Origin: Tunturiibacter empetritectus
Lineage (GTDB): Bacteria > Acidobacteriota > Terriglobia > Terriglobales > Acidobacteriaceae
Direction: 5' to 3'
Length of the DNA stretch: 64,000 nt
NCBI RefSeq assembly: GCF_013410875.1
Contig: NZ_JACCCU010000003.1
Coordinates: 62,001 to 126,000 of the forward strand
The position numbers were made by a program, and so were the translations under genes. Position 1 is the first letter of the stretch, and every line of letters begins with the position of its first letter. This document shows positions 54,798 to 64,000 of this stretch, piece after piece. The notes beneath the pieces are model-generated. The model was given only the letters and a program-made list of their open reading frames with translations, was not told the DNA's origin and searched no databases.

Positions 54798-57488
54798 CTA
54801 ACGCCGTTTACCCCTCGATTTCTTATTTCGTTCCCGAGCCTTTGACTTCGTCTTGCCCTTCTTCCCCGAACGGCTAGGACTGGAGTGAGGCCGTTCTCCG
54901 TTTGCACTGGCAGCGGTCTTCGATTTACGAGGCGCACGCAGAACAGACTCCCCTTCTCCAGGCAGCAGCGCGAATTGCAGCCGCCGCTGCTGACGATCTA
55001 TGCGATCCAGCAGCACGTGCACCCGCTGCCCCATCTTGAACACACGGCCATTGCGGGTTCCGACGATTTGTCTGTCTGTGTCGCGAAACATGTAGCGATC
55101 GTCTTGCAGTGAAGTGAGAGGCACTAGCCCTTCAATGAAGAGGCTGTCCAGTTCCACAAAGAAGCCGTACTTCGTGCAGGAAAGTATGATGGCGTTGAAG
55201 TCTTCACCCACACGGTCTTGCATGAACTTGATCTTCTTCCACTCGATCAGCTCACGCTCTGCATCATCGGCCCGTCTCTCGGACTGGCTTGACTCCGCAG
55301 CAATCGCACCAAGCTCAGCCTCGGGTATCGGCCCTTCTAAAACCGATCGTTCAGATTTCTCGGAAGGCCCTTTAACCCGTGCCTCTCCCCACGGCTGAGG
55401 AGAGTTGGACAGAATCGCCGCCCCCTGGGTATCTACACCGCTTCGAATGAGCTCCCGCAGCAACCGATGCACGATCAAATCCGGATAGCGCCGGATCGGG
55501 GAAGTGAAATGAGTATAGCTGGGACTTGCCAGCGCAAAGTGTCCTACATTCTTTTCGCTGTAGCGCGCCTGCTTCAACGACCGCAGCATGAGGTACGAGA
55601 GTATCCTCTCCTCCGCTTTTCCCGCAATCTTCGCCGTCAACTTCTGATACATCTGCGGCGTTACCGGAATCGACTCCGCCACCTCATGCGTCTTCGTCTG
55701 CCTGCTAGTCCCACGCGCATCACGCCGGTCGCCCTTCGTTTGAATCCGTTTTACAGGCAGGCTGCTGAAGCCCAGAGAGTAACCAAATTGGCTCGCCGTC
55801 TCTTCAAAATCGACAATCCGCTTCGGGTCCGGAACCTCGTGAATGCGATACACGCTTGCCACACCTTGGGACTCGATCCAGGTCGCGACACATTCGTTCG
55901 CCGACAACATGAACTCTTCAATCAATCGGTGCGACCACCCGCGCTGTGACCGTACGATCGCCTCCATGTTTCCATCTGGATCAAATTGAATCACCGGTTC
56001 GGGAAGATCGAAGTCAATCGATCCGCGGCGATGCCGTTTCGCATTGAGCTTCAGCGCCAACTCATACATCCGTTCGAACTCCGGGACAAGTTCGGCAAAC
56101 TCCGACCGCGTCTCGACGTTGCCATCAATTACGCCCTGAATCTGTGTGTAAGTCATTCGTTTGACGCTGCGAATGATTCCCTCACAGATCTCGTATCCCA
56201 ACACCTCGCCGCGCCCATCGATCTCCATGACGCAACTCAGGACCAGGCGATCCTCATCGGGTCGAAGACTGCACATGCCGCTTGAAAGCTGAGACGGGAG
56301 CATTGGAATCGCACGGTCTGGAAAATAAACAGACGTCCCCCGCAGGCGAGCCTCGAGATCAAGTGCCGTACCTGGTCTCACATAATGACTGACATCTGCG
56401 ATATGAACCTGTAGCTCCCAGTTTCCATTCGACAGCGGCGTTACCAGTACCGCGTCGTCGAAGTCCCGAGCAGTCTCCCCATCAATCGTTACGATGTTCA
56501 GTCCACGAAAATCCCTGCGCTGCCTGATTTCATCGGTGTCCAGCGTGGCGACAGTCTGTTCTGCAGACGCCGTCGCCTCGGCGAGCACGTTGGCAGGGAA
56601 GACATGCGGTAAATGATGTTTACGGATAATGATTTCCACATCAACCCCGAAAGCATCCGGTGGCCCTAAGACTTCAATGATCCGTCCGCGCGCTGGCCTT
56701 CCAACAGTTGGAAAATCGGTGATCTCCACATCGACAGCAAGCCCTTCGAGTGGCCTATGCGGGTCTAGCTCTTCCGACCAATGAGATTGTTGCGCCACTG
56801 CTTCTTCACCTAGAACGCGATGTGGCGTCTTCTTCGGCGCTGAGGCAATCTCTGCACCCTCCGGAATCAAAATCGCCTGCGTCATCCGTTCATCCAACGG
56901 CGTAATGTAGTTTCCGTTGATCATGGGAGCGCTCTCCCAAAGGCCTCCCCCGCGATGCGTCTTCGCATAATGAAAGATCCCTACTACCGTGGGATTTCTT
57001 CGATTCAGTACCCGGGCAATTCGGCCTGACCTCCGGCCATCTCGACCCGGAGGCGCTTCATCCACCAGAACTTCGTCCCCTTGCATCGCACCGTTCAGCT
57101 CATTCGGTGGGATGAAGAGGTCATCGCTTCGATCCACGCTCCCATTGGGCCGCACAAATCCGTAGCCATCTCGATGCAGATCCAGCCGCCCCGCCAGCAG
57201 CTTATCCCGCGTGGCCCGATGCTCCACCGGCATCTCGACACCACCACGCTTTACACGTTTCGTCTTCTCCGGCGTTGCCGTTGGCAGACTCCACTGCTCA
57301 CTATCAACCTTCACCAACTCTCCCCGCGCCGTGATCCGCGCGAGTTGCTCTAACAACAACCGACGCTCACGTCCACCGCTCAATCCCAGTTCACGGATCA
57401 GCTGCTTGTACCCAGCCCGATGGCCCGGAGAGCGCTCAATCAACCTCATCAACTCGCGGTCAGTTTGTGGATAGGGTGTATGTGCCAT
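54798..57488 (-). CDS. rnr: Ribonuclease R (RNase II family 3'-5' exoribonuclease)
   Basis: Degrades structured RNA in 3'-5' direction. The 896-residue product has an N-terminal helical domain, cold-shock domains (GYGFVRPNGSVDRSDDLFIPPNEL), the RNB catalytic region with Mg-binding aspartates in VTIDGETARDFDDAVLV, VGHFALASPSYTHFTSPIRRYPDLIVHR, and an S1 domain (SCTKYGFFVELDSLFIEGLVPL). A region of about 70 residues before the S1 domain is Ser/Glu/Arg-rich, with no counterpart in short RNase R proteins, and the tail is Lys/Arg/Ser-rich. The ATG at 57488 has GGAG just upstream. Confidence 0.94.
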   Translation of the reverse strand: MAHTPYPQTDRELMRLIERSPGHRAGYKQLIRELGLSGGRERRLLLEQLARITARGELVKVDSEQWSLPTATPEKTKRVKRGGVEMPVEHRATRDKLLAGRLDLHRDGYGFVRPNGSVDRSDDLFIPPNELNGAMQGDEVLVDEAPPGRDGRRSGRIARVLNRRNPTVVGIFHYAKTHRGGGLWESAPMINGNYITPLDERMTQAILIPEGAEIASAPKKTPHRVLGEEAVAQQSHWSEELDPHRPLEGLAVDVEITDFPTVGRPARGRIIEVLGPPDAFGVDVEIIIRKHHLPHVFPANVLAEATASAEQTVATLDTDEIRQRRDFRGLNIVTIDGETARDFDDAVLVTPLSNGNWELQVHIADVSHYVRPGTALDLEARLRGTSVYFPDRAIPMLPSQLSSGMCSLRPDEDRLVLSCVMEIDGRGEVLGYEICEGIIRSVKRMTYTQIQGVIDGNVETRSEFAELVPEFERMYELALKLNAKRHRRGSIDFDLPEPVIQFDPDGNMEAIVRSQRGWSHRLIEEFMLSANECVATWIESQGVASVYRIHEVPDPKRIVDFEETASQFGYSLGFSSLPVKRIQTKGDRRDARGTSRQTKTHEVAESIPVTPQMYQKLTAKIAGKAEERILSYLMLRSLKQARYSEKNVGHFALASPSYTHFTSPIRRYPDLIVHRLLRELIRSGVDTQGAAILSNSPQPWGEARVKGPSEKSERSVLEGPIPEAELGAIAAESSQSERRADDAERELIEWKKIKFMQDRVGEDFNAIILSCTKYGFFVELDSLFIEGLVPLTSLQDDRYMFRDTDRQIVGTRNGRVFKMGQRVHVLLDRIDRQQRRLQFALLPGEGESVLRAPRKSKTAASANGERPHSSPSRSGKKGKTKSKARERNKKSRGKRR

Positions 57489-57524
57489 CGTCTCCGAGCA
57501 TACAGTCACTATTCTTTTTCTTCA

Positions 57525-58343
57525 CTAGAGCGACTTCGACATCTCAGCCGCTTGCTCCAGCGTGGTTCCGTGCGGCATCTGCGTGAAGTCAGTCTGGATC
57601 TCGTCCTGCTGCTGTCCGATGTTCTTGAAGAACAGGGCCTTCCCTTCGATGTGCACGTGGGTCTCGGTGATCTGCCAAAGACCTGGTGCAACTTCTCTGC
57701 GCTCTACGCGGAAAGTCCCTCCCTGACGCAGTCGTCCCAGAAGTCCCCAGCCGATGGTTACGTCTTCCGTCAACTTTCCACTGATCGTTACGATCCTGTT
57801 CTGCCCTTTATCGACCACCAGTTCGCCAGCCATCTGCCCCAGCACCCGTCCTTGCATGTCCGGCGGACTAAACTTCGGATTCGGCTCGAAGTGCAGCGTC
57901 ATAATCTTCGCATCTTCGCTCTGCACCCCCCAGGTGAATGCCTCCGGAAGCATCCTCAACAGCTCTTCAGCATTCTTGCCGTCCTGCACTCCGTCCTTTT
58001 TCTGCTTCGCAATCTGACTTGAATCGTGAATAAACGTCTGTACTCGTGCGTCCTCAATTCCTGCCTCTGAACTGTTCAGCGGTCGCCCATTCTTGCTGAT
58101 CAAACGCTTTACCGATCCGTGGTCAGTCTCCACCACAATCGAAACCGTATCTGTGCCATCCTTCTGTGCATCACGATACTTCCACCGCGAGTGGTCGTTC
58201 AAATCCGCCGACAGTTCCGCCTGCATGGCTTTTCTGACGATCTCCTTAGGCTCGGGAAGGCCCTGCGCACCCGAAGGTAGAAGCTCCGTCAACAAAAACC
58301 CCGCCGTCACGATCGCCCGCAAAAAGAACTTCGAACTCTTCAT
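57525..58343 (-). CDS. Secreted acidobacterial protein of unknown function
   Basis: A 272-residue protein with a Sec signal (FFLRAIVTAGFLLTELLPSGAQG) and a mixed alpha/beta body: KEIVRKAMQAELSADLNDHSRWKYRDAQKDG, then repeated beta strands (VSIVVETDHGSVKRLISKNGRPL, KIMTLHFEPNPKFSPPDMQGRVLGQMAGELVVDK, GTFRVERREVAPGLWQITETHVHIEG), like some lipoprotein-carrier or outer-membrane-lipid binding folds. I do not recognise a family with certainty. It is 36 bases before rnr on the same strand. Confidence 0.78.
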   Translation of the reverse strand: MKSSKFFLRAIVTAGFLLTELLPSGAQGLPEPKEIVRKAMQAELSADLNDHSRWKYRDAQKDGTDTVSIVVETDHGSVKRLISKNGRPLNSSEAGIEDARVQTFIHDSSQIAKQKKDGVQDGKNAEELLRMLPEAFTWGVQSEDAKIMTLHFEPNPKFSPPDMQGRVLGQMAGELVVDKGQNRIVTISGKLTEDVTIGWGLLGRLRQGGTFRVERREVAPGLWQITETHVHIEGKALFFKNIGQQQDEIQTDFTQMPHGTTLEQAAEMSKSL

Positions 58344-58449
58344 AGACCCCACATCCTATAAGATGCAGATTCTTCAATAATGTTAGCGCTACCTGATCTA
58401 GCAGTAAGTACCGTCTACAGCGGGTGCACGACCTCTGCCCCTTACGAGC

Positions 58450-59712
58450 TTAGCTCACCCACTCCACTCGAATGCTTTTCTTACCTAGCCGCAATGTATG
58501 CGAGCTACCGGCCTTCACACCCTCAAGCGACTTGCCGCTATACTTCTCGCCGTCCACACTGACTGCATTCTCCGCGATCTTGCGCGTCGCTTCTCCTGTA
58601 GAGGCAGCAAGCCCAGCAAGCTGCAAGAGCTTCGGCAGACGAACCGCCGAACCATCTTTCGAATCAAGCAGAATAGCGAGTCCGTCAGCACCAAGGGCAA
58701 TCTTTATCGCCGGCACGTCTTCGCTAATCCCGCGTTGCTGAAACATCTTCGCCCAGCTCTCAGCCGCCGCGTCCGCCTCTTGCTTTGAATGAAAATCTTG
58801 AGTAATCGTCCATGCCAGATTCTTTTTCGCCTGCATCGGATGGAGCGCCCCGGCGACAACATCAGTCTGCATCTGCGCAATCTCTGAACCCCGCAGATCC
58901 GTGAGCATCGTCCAATACTTCCACATCAGCTCATCGGAGATCGACATCAGCTTTCCATACATCTCACCCGACGGCTCATGTACACCGATTGCATTGCCTA
59001 GCGACTTCGACATCTTCTGGACGCCATCCAACCCCTCGATAATCGAGGTCATCAGCACTATCTGCTGGGATTGCCCGAAGTGTTTCTGTAAATCGCGCCC
59101 TCGCATCAGATTAAACTTCTGATCGGTCCCACCCAACTCCACGTCGCACTCCAACGCCACAGAGTCGTAGCCCTGCGCGATCGGATAGATGAACTCGTGA
59201 AGCCCAATCGGCTGCTCTTCGCTAAAGCGCTTATGAAACTCCTCACGTTCCAGCATCTGCGATACCGTGAACTGCGCCATCAACTTCACCATGTCGTAGT
59301 AGCTGAGCTTGTCCAGCCATTCGGAGTTGTATCGAACCTCGGTCTTCTCGGGGTCGAGAATCTTGAACACTTGCTCTTTATAGGTCTCCGCATTGGCCGC
59401 GATCTGCTCCCGCGTCAGCGGCTTGCGAGTTACGTTGCGCCCGGTCGGATCGCCGATCAATGCAGTCGAATCGCCGATCAGGAAGATCACCGTATGTCCC
59501 AGAGCCTGAAAGTGCTTCAACTTTCTAAGCAGAACGGTATGTCCCAGGTGCAGGTCTGGAGCAGTCGGGTCAAACCCCGCCTTGATCCGCATCGGTACTC
59601 CAGTAGCAATCGACTTGGAAATGCGCTCTTTCAGTGATTCCAGCGGAACAATCTCCGCGGCACCTTTAGTGATCAAATCAAGCTGGTCCTCAAGCGAAGC
59701 GAACGTAGGCAT
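58450..59712 (-). CDS. tyrS: Tyrosyl-tRNA synthetase
   Basis: Charges tRNA-Tyr. The 420-residue class I enzyme has the nucleotide motif DLHLGHT (HIGH type), the substrate-binding stretch [28 protein letters not shown], and the KMSKS loop in [12 protein letters not shown]-terminal S4-like RNA-binding domain is present ([41 protein letters not shown]). The ATG at 59712, preceded by GAGGGAT, is the natural start; the frame is open to 59751. It follows ychF by 62 bases. Confidence 0.96.
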   Translation of the reverse strand: MPTFASLEDQLDLITKGAAEIVPLESLKERISKSIATGVPMRIKAGFDPTAPDLHLGHTVLLRKLKHFQALGHTVIFLIGDSTALIGDPTGRNVTRKPLTREQIAANAETYKEQVFKILDPEKTEVRYNSEWLDKLSYYDMVKLMAQFTVSQMLEREEFHKRFSEEQPIGLHEFIYPIAQGYDSVALECDVELGGTDQKFNLMRGRDLQKHFGQSQQIVLMTSIIEGLDGVQKMSKSLGNAIGVHEPSGEMYGKLMSISDELMWKYWTMLTDLRGSEIAQMQTDVVAGALHPMQAKKNLAWTITQDFHSKQEADAAAESWAKMFQQRGISEDVPAIKIALGADGLAILLDSKDGSAVRLPKLLQLAGLAASTGEATRKIAENAVSVDGEKYSGKSLEGVKAGSSHTLRLGKKSIRVEWVS

Positions 59713-59774
59713 ATCCCTCAAGTATAAAGACCAGAATGTGACTGGCACCAACCTTAGGTCAACTAATGACCACG

Positions 59775-60872
59775 TTAGACGTTGAACTTGAAAAAGAGAA
59801 TGTCACCATCTTTGACAACATATTCTTTACCTTCGGAACGGAGTAAACCTTTTTCCTTGACGGCCTGTTCGCTGCCATATTTGAAAAGGTCATCGGAGGC
59901 GTAGCAATCGGCTTTGATAAATCCTTTTTCAAAGTCCGAGTGAATGACGCCTGCTGCGCCAGGTGCCTTCGTGCCGCGACGGATAGTCCAAGCTCTAACC
60001 TCCTGGACGCCCGCCGTGAAGTAAGTAATGAGATCGAGGAGACGGTAAGCAGAGTGAATAAGCCGGTTGAGACCGGGCTCTGAGAGGCCCATGTCTTTGA
60101 GAAACTCGTCGCGCTCAGTAGGTTCTAACTGCGCAATCTCCGATTCGAGTGCGCCGCAGATACGCACTACCTGGCTGCCCTCTTCTTCGGCGCGCTTTTC
60201 AACTGCAGCAGTGTACGAGTTGCCTTCGATGAGACCTGACTCGTCGACGTTTGCAACGTAAAGCTGAGGCTTCGCCGTGATGAGAAAGAGTTCGCGGGAC
60301 AGGAGCTTTTCTTCTTCGGTAAGATCCGCGGTGCGGGCGGGTTTACCAGCATTGAGAGCCGCCAGAAGTTTCTGCAGCATGGCGTGCTCAGCCTTGATCT
60401 TGCTATCACTCGATGCTTTCGCAGCGCGCTCGACTTTTGTGTTGCGCTTTTCAACAGTATCGAGGTCGGCGAGCAGCAGTTCAGTGTTGATGATATCGAT
60501 GTCATGCAGTGGATTGACTCCGCCGGCCACGTGGATGACCTCAGGATCGTCGAAGCAACGAACTACGTGTGCGACGGCATCGGTGGCGCGGATGTGGCCC
60601 AGAAACTGGTTGCCGAGGCCTTCCCCTTTGGAGGCTCCTTCAACGAGTCCTGCGATGTCGATAAACTCCATAGAAGTAGGTACGAGAGACTTGGGCTTGA
60701 TGAGATCGGAGATTTTGGCCAGTCGCTCATCGGGCACGGTAACAACACCGGTGTTGGGGTCGATCGTGCAGAAGGGATAGTTGGCGGCTTGCGCCTTGGC
60801 CGAGGTAAGGGCGTTGAAGATCGTTGATTTTCCGACGTTGGGAAGACCAACGATTCCGCAGTTCAATGGCAT
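59775..60872 (-). CDS. ychF: Redox-regulated ATPase YchF/Obg-like
   Basis: Universal P-loop ATPase linked to ribosomes and oxidative stress. The 365-residue product starts [22 protein letters not shown] (Walker A at 8-16), followed by the OBG G3 region [21 protein letters not shown], and a C-terminal TGS domain ([60 protein letters not shown]...[16 protein letters not shown]). First of a minus-strand run with tyrS, the secreted protein and rnr. Confidence 0.97.
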   Translation of the reverse strand: MPLNCGIVGLPNVGKSTIFNALTSAKAQAANYPFCTIDPNTGVVTVPDERLAKISDLIKPKSLVPTSMEFIDIAGLVEGASKGEGLGNQFLGHIRATDAVAHVVRCFDDPEVIHVAGGVNPLHDIDIINTELLLADLDTVEKRNTKVERAAKASSDSKIKAEHAMLQKLLAALNAGKPARTADLTEEEKLLSRELFLITAKPQLYVANVDESGLIEGNSYTAAVEKRAEEEGSQVVRICGALESEIAQLEPTERDEFLKDMGLSEPGLNRLIHSAYRLLDLITYFTAGVQEVRAWTIRRGTKAPGAAGVIHSDFEKGFIKADCYASDDLFKYGSEQAVKEKGLLRSEGKEYVVKDGDILFFKFNV

Positions 60873-60998
60873 TATGCTGTTTCCTTGCTGCTGGCTTGAG
60901 TACGAGGCTGTTTCGGCGTCGTGTGTGTTCTTTATAGGATACCTTTTTTGCTAGTTTTCCCGTGCCGATAGGCCGCTGGCTCGTCTAAATGAGACACC

Positions 60999-62021
60999 AT
61001 GCAGTTGAGACTTCGAGTATTCGTTACTTTCGTTGGTGTTTGGACCAGCGCGGCATTTGCGCAGACTACGCTGCATACCACTACGACGCTGGTGGTTGTG
61101 CCGACGCTGGTGCAGACTCCAGGCAAAGAGCTGGTGTATTCGCTGAAGGCGGATGATTTTGTGCTGACGGATAACGGAGTTCCGCAGAAGGTGACGTTGG
61201 AGGAGGAGACGCAGAGGCCGCTATCGCTGGTAGTGCTGATACAGACCAGTGGGGATGCGCGGGGGCAGTTTCCGAGTTATGCGAATCTCGACACGATGCT
61301 GGGTTCGCTGATAGGTGGGGCGCCGAACGAGGTGTCGATTGTGAACTTCGACAGCAAGCCAGAGGCGGCGTCCCCGTTTACGTCGAATGTTGCGGAGTGG
61401 GGGGAGGCGATCGATCATCCGGATGTGGGAGATAAAGGGGCGGCAATCTTCGATGGAATTTCGTTTGGATTGGATCTCCTGTCGAAACGGCCTATCCGAA
61501 ATCGGCGGGCGATTCTGCTGATCAGCCAGGAGCATGACGATGGAAGCAAGGCCCCGATGAAAGATATCGTGCGTGAGCTGGGAGAGACGAATACTGCGAT
61601 CTATAGCGTGACTTTTTCAGCAGAGAAGACGGCGGCGCGGCAGGCTTTCAAAGATCCAGCGCATCTGAATCCGCCATTGCATGTTGGGGAAGGCGATTAC
61701 CAGGCTTACTTCAATTTGAGTGAGCCGTTGCGGCTGATCTTTGGCGCGATGCGGAAGAATACTTCGGCGGAGTTGGCTACGTTGTCCGGGGGAGAGTGGA
61801 CTAGCTTCGACAATCTTGGGGAGCTGACGCAGGACCTAGGCGTGCTGACGAACCATCTGCACAACAGCTACGTGCTTAGCTTTACACCTACATCTGCGGC
61901 CCCTGGGCTGCATACGATCAGCGTGCGGCTAGCGCGGCATCCGGAGATGCTGGTTTCGGCCAGAAGCAACTACTGGGCGGCGGAGGCTGAGAGTAACAAA
62001 CAACGAAACTTTGACAAATAA
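60999..62021 (+). CDS. VWFA-related acidobacterial domain protein, exported
   Basis: A 340-residue protein with a signal peptide (MQLRLRVFVTFVGVWTSAAFAQ) and the acidobacterial VWFA module: LVVVPTLVQTPGKELVYSLKADDFVLTDNGVPQKVTLEEE, SLVVLIQTSGDARGQFPSYANLDTMLGSLIGGAP, and a C-terminal domain ending MLVSARSNYWAAEAES. It is aligned along its length with the protein at 11656-12660, including the lost DxSxS metal motif. Function unknown. DinB-like genes follow in the same direction. Confidence 0.85.
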   Translation: MQLRLRVFVTFVGVWTSAAFAQTTLHTTTTLVVVPTLVQTPGKELVYSLKADDFVLTDNGVPQKVTLEEETQRPLSLVVLIQTSGDARGQFPSYANLDTMLGSLIGGAPNEVSIVNFDSKPEAASPFTSNVAEWGEAIDHPDVGDKGAAIFDGISFGLDLLSKRPIRNRRAILLISQEHDDGSKAPMKDIVRELGETNTAIYSVTFSAEKTAARQAFKDPAHLNPPLHVGEGDYQAYFNLSEPLRLIFGAMRKNTSAELATLSGGEWTSFDNLGELTQDLGVLTNHLHNSYVLSFTPTSAAPGLHTISVRLARHPEMLVSARSNYWAAEAESNKQRNFDK

Positions 62022-62075
62022 TTTCGGCGTGTCTCAAGAGGCGCGGATAAGCTAAAGGTACGAGGTGAGAACAAG

Positions 62076-62615
62076 ATGCGGCAGATACTTTCGATGTGCG
62101 TGATAGCAGCGTTATTTGTTTCTGTGGCGATGGGTCAGACGCCGGCGGTTCCAACTGGACCGACCGGGCCTGCAGCTGAGGTACAACGTGGTTATGCGGC
62201 TCAGAAAGGTAACATCCTGAAGTCCGCCGATAAGATGCCGGAGAGCGACTACCAGTTCAAGCCGACGCCTGAGGTACGAACCTATGCGCGCGTGGTCAAC
62301 CATGTGACAGAGGCGCAGCTCCGTACATGCGGCGCGGTAAATCGCACAGCGGCCGCCGATCTTGCGAAGGTTCCAGCGGATACTGCAGATAAAGCAGCCA
62401 TCGTCGAAGGACTGAAGGCCTCGTTCGCAGAGTGCGATAAGGCGTTCGCCGCAGTAACGGATGCAAATCTGGGCGATATGTTTGAGGTGTTCAACGCGAA
62501 ACGATCGCGCATCGGGATCATGTGGGGAACAGTGTCGCATGACAACGAACAGTACGCGACGCTTGCGCTCTATCTGCGATTGAAAGGACTGGTGCCACCG
62601 ACCAGCGAGAAATAA
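62076..62615 (+). CDS. Exported DinB-like superfamily protein
   Basis: A 179-residue protein with a signal peptide (MRQILSMCVIAALFVSVAMGQ), then a four-helix bundle of the DinB/YfiT type: NILKSADKMPESDYQFKPTPEVRTYARVVNHVTEAQLRTCG and the late SHDNEQYATLALYLRLKGLVPP. The characteristic His residues for metal binding are present (one in VNHVT and one in VSHDNEQY). Related proteins are often thiol-dependent or metal enzymes. It ends 143 bases from repeat copy C. A paralogue of the same size follows at 63125. Confidence 0.85.
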   Translation: MRQILSMCVIAALFVSVAMGQTPAVPTGPTGPAAEVQRGYAAQKGNILKSADKMPESDYQFKPTPEVRTYARVVNHVTEAQLRTCGAVNRTAAADLAKVPADTADKAAIVEGLKASFAECDKAFAAVTDANLGDMFEVFNAKRSRIGIMWGTVSHDNEQYATLALYLRLKGLVPPTSEK

Positions 62616-62757
62616 TCCTGGGCCGTTGCTGCGCAGTCTTAAAGCTGAGCAGGCAGCAAGTGATATGTGTCCCTGCAACACTCCGTATGCCTCTTACGCT
62701 GACCGTGATCTCTCTTGGCCGTCCGCTCCCGGTTGCCAGTTGCAACCGGGAGGGGGT

Positions 62758-63002
62758 CCCCCCCCCATTACCTGCATGTAAGTCCAATCAATACAGCTAG
62801 TTAGCGGGGGTAACCAGCTGCAAAATATTCATTCCATGGAACTTACTTGCAGATTATTCAAAACAAAGGAGAAAGCCCCGGACACTTTCGCGGGGCTTGC
62901 TTTTTCTACCTTGTACTTCAAGTATAGCTGAACAGAGATAACTCATACGCCACGTGAATCTCCTTGTCTGACGCGGGTTTTCGGTTGTCTGGGGCTTGAC
63001 AC
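62758..63002 (-). repeat. Intergenic G9 repeat element, copy C (inverted)
   Basis: Third copy of the unnamed element, read on the minus strand. The 63-nt block runs from TGTCAAG (63001) to ATGAGTTA (62939) and matches copy A at 50 of 63 positions without gaps. TATACT follows after exactly 12 bases (62926-62921), then the hairpin AAGCCCCG/CGGGGCTT (62898-62873), an ATATTTTGCAG motif (62828-62818), and nine G (62766-62758 as C9 on plus). The gap 62616-63124 is otherwise empty. Its G9 end faces the 3' end of the DinB-like gene. Confidence 0.85.
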
Positions 63003-63124
63003 GGTTTTGCATGCGGCGCGAATAGCCTGGGCGCAGCTTTTTGTACTACCTCCGCCGTAGAATGATCCCTTCAAGTGGGATCAACAGTTGTCGATGCGCT
63101 AAATCATGGTCCAGGGAGAGCTTT

Positions 63125-63664
63125 ATGAGGCGAGTTCTGGTTAGTCTGATGGTGTTCGTTGTGGCTTCGTCTATCTTTGCGCTGGGGCAGCAGGAGAAGC
63201 CGATGACGCTGAAGGCCGTTCTGCTGGAGCAGCTGCGGACGACGCACAACAAGGCGGAGTGGTTCGTTCCGGCGAATACCGCGGTGGCGGGGCTGACTCC
63301 GGCACAGGCAAGCTGGACGGACAAGAGCGGGAATCATTCGGTGGGACAGCTGGCGAATCATCTTGTCTTCTGGGATCGAGATATGCTCGCGAAGTTCAAG
63401 GGTGAGACGCCGGCGAAGTTCGATGGCAACAATGACGAGACGTTCAACAACTTCGACGCCAAGAGCTGGGACACGACAGTAAAGCAGCTGGACCAGGTGA
63501 TGACCGATTGGGAGAGTGCGGTGGAGGCGGCAGATGACGCGAAGGTCTCGCTCTGGGCCTCGAGGATCGCGCATGTTGGCACGCACAACGCGTATCACAT
63601 CGGGCAGATGGTCTACGTGCGGAAGCTGCAGGGCGTATGGGATCCGAATAAAGGCGTTAAGTAG
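63125..63664 (+). CDS. Exported DinB-like superfamily protein
   Basis: A 179-residue paralogue of the upstream DinB-like protein. It has a signal peptide (MRRVLVSLMVFVVASSIFALGQ) and the four-helix pattern MTLKAVLLEQLRTTHNKAEWFVPANTAVAGLTPAQASW, GNHSVGQLANHLVFWDRDMLAKFKG and the metal-site helix HVGTHNAYHIGQMVYVRKLQGVWDP. The His residues of NHLVFW and HNAYHIGQ match the DinB metal triad. The ATG has GGGAG about seven bases before it. Function of exported members unknown. Confidence 0.88.
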   Translation: MRRVLVSLMVFVVASSIFALGQQEKPMTLKAVLLEQLRTTHNKAEWFVPANTAVAGLTPAQASWTDKSGNHSVGQLANHLVFWDRDMLAKFKGETPAKFDGNNDETFNNFDAKSWDTTVKQLDQVMTDWESAVEAADDAKVSLWASRIAHVGTHNAYHIGQMVYVRKLQGVWDPNKGVK

Positions 63665-63769
63665 CTAGTCATGCAGTCGATATAGCGAGCCCTCTCTACA
63701 ACGGAACACTCACAGACCGCATCTCTCTGTGGTGGGCTCCCGACTGCAAATGAACGTGAAGGTGTAAAG

Positions 63770-64000
63770 ATGAACCGAGGTCTGAGGATTGCGGTAGTTT
63801 TGGCTGGTGGCCTGGCTGCGTTGATGCTGGCTGGGTGCGGAAAGCACGAGACAGCGCAGGCTACAGCGGTTCCGGCCCCGGCGATGAAGCCTGCGCCGCC
63901 TACACCGATCGAGGTGAAGAAGGAAGAGGTGGGTGGGCCGACGTGGGATCCGGAGTGGGACAAGATTGTTGAGTTAGCGCTGCCGCCGGCGATGCTGTCG
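63770..64000 (+). CDS. Lipoprotein, 5' part only
   Basis: Open frame from ATG 63770 to the window edge (77 codons, no stop). It encodes a lipoprotein signal, MNRGLRIAVVLAGGLAALMLAGC, with lipobox LAGC (Cys23), then a Pro/Ala-rich linker (VPAPAMKPAPPTPIEVKKEE) and the start of a domain, GPTWDPEWDKIVELALPPAMLS. AAGGTG lies seven bases before the ATG. The domain cannot be named from this fragment. Confidence 0.8.
   Translation, partial: MNRGLRIAVVLAGGLAALMLAGCGKHETAQATAVPAPAMKPAPPTPIEVKKEEVGGPTWDPEWDKIVELALPPAMLS

Overview
The window looks like chromosomal DNA of an Acidobacteriota member, most likely family Acidobacteriaceae (Terriglobia). This is inferred from lineage-typical families: three VWFA-related acidobacterial proteins, an acidobacterial duplicated orphan permease (ADOP) with its PadR regulator, a very large TonB-dependent receptor with an N-terminal carboxypeptidase-regulatory-like domain, and a wHTH-PD40 regulator. 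GC content is high, coding is dense, and I see no transposase, integrase, phage gene or CRISPR array.

Layout. 1-3656 (minus): an RND efflux permease (cut by the window edge) and its membrane fusion protein, both with TTG starts and a 4-bp overlap. 4054-9174: rpmB with its own promoter and terminator, msrB, a RidA protein, a MetE-core methyltransferase, a GT39 glycosyltransferase, a DUF937 protein and a LysM protein. 9669-16256: a MASE1-PAS-GGDEF cyclase, a VWFA protein, a prolyl oligopeptidase and a MarR-GNAT protein. 16562-20587: a small secreted peptide, trpC-trpF, tRNA-Leu(CAG), an orphan histidine-box protein facing a response regulator with a histone H1-like tail, and infC starting at AUU. 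21060-26012: two tandem copies of a secreted 58-residue Cys-pair peptide, a seven-helix membrane protein, rpsA with a structured leader, and a HIT hydrolase. 26184-37678: purA group, VWFA protein, membrane spermidine-synthase-like protein, YVTN propeller, TIGR04325 methyltransferase, mutM, ROK kinase and sthA. 37868-46219: thiE-like, padR-ADOP, DUF177-rpmF-plsX, catalase-like peroxidase and an SDR. 46322-53724: a glycan-type locus (wHTH-PD40 regulator divergent from a TonB receptor followed by a GH30 glycosidase). 53780-60872: tRNA-Pro(GGG), an iron-trafficking protein, a DUF1772 protein, and the minus-strand run ychF-tyrS-(secreted protein)-rnr. 60999-64000: a VWFA protein, two exported DinB-like proteins and the start of a lipoprotein.

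The most unusual material is intergenic. One repeat family (9396-9661, 41713-42004 and inverted 62758-63002) has a 63-nt ungapped conserved block, an exactly spaced TATAMT box, a GC-rich hairpin and, in every copy, a run of exactly nine G. A second family (15167-15351, 32201-32341, 43965-44137) is a nested inverted repeat lying beside stop codons. I do not recognise either as a named element. The tandem secreted peptides and the histone-tailed response regulator are the most unusual coding features.
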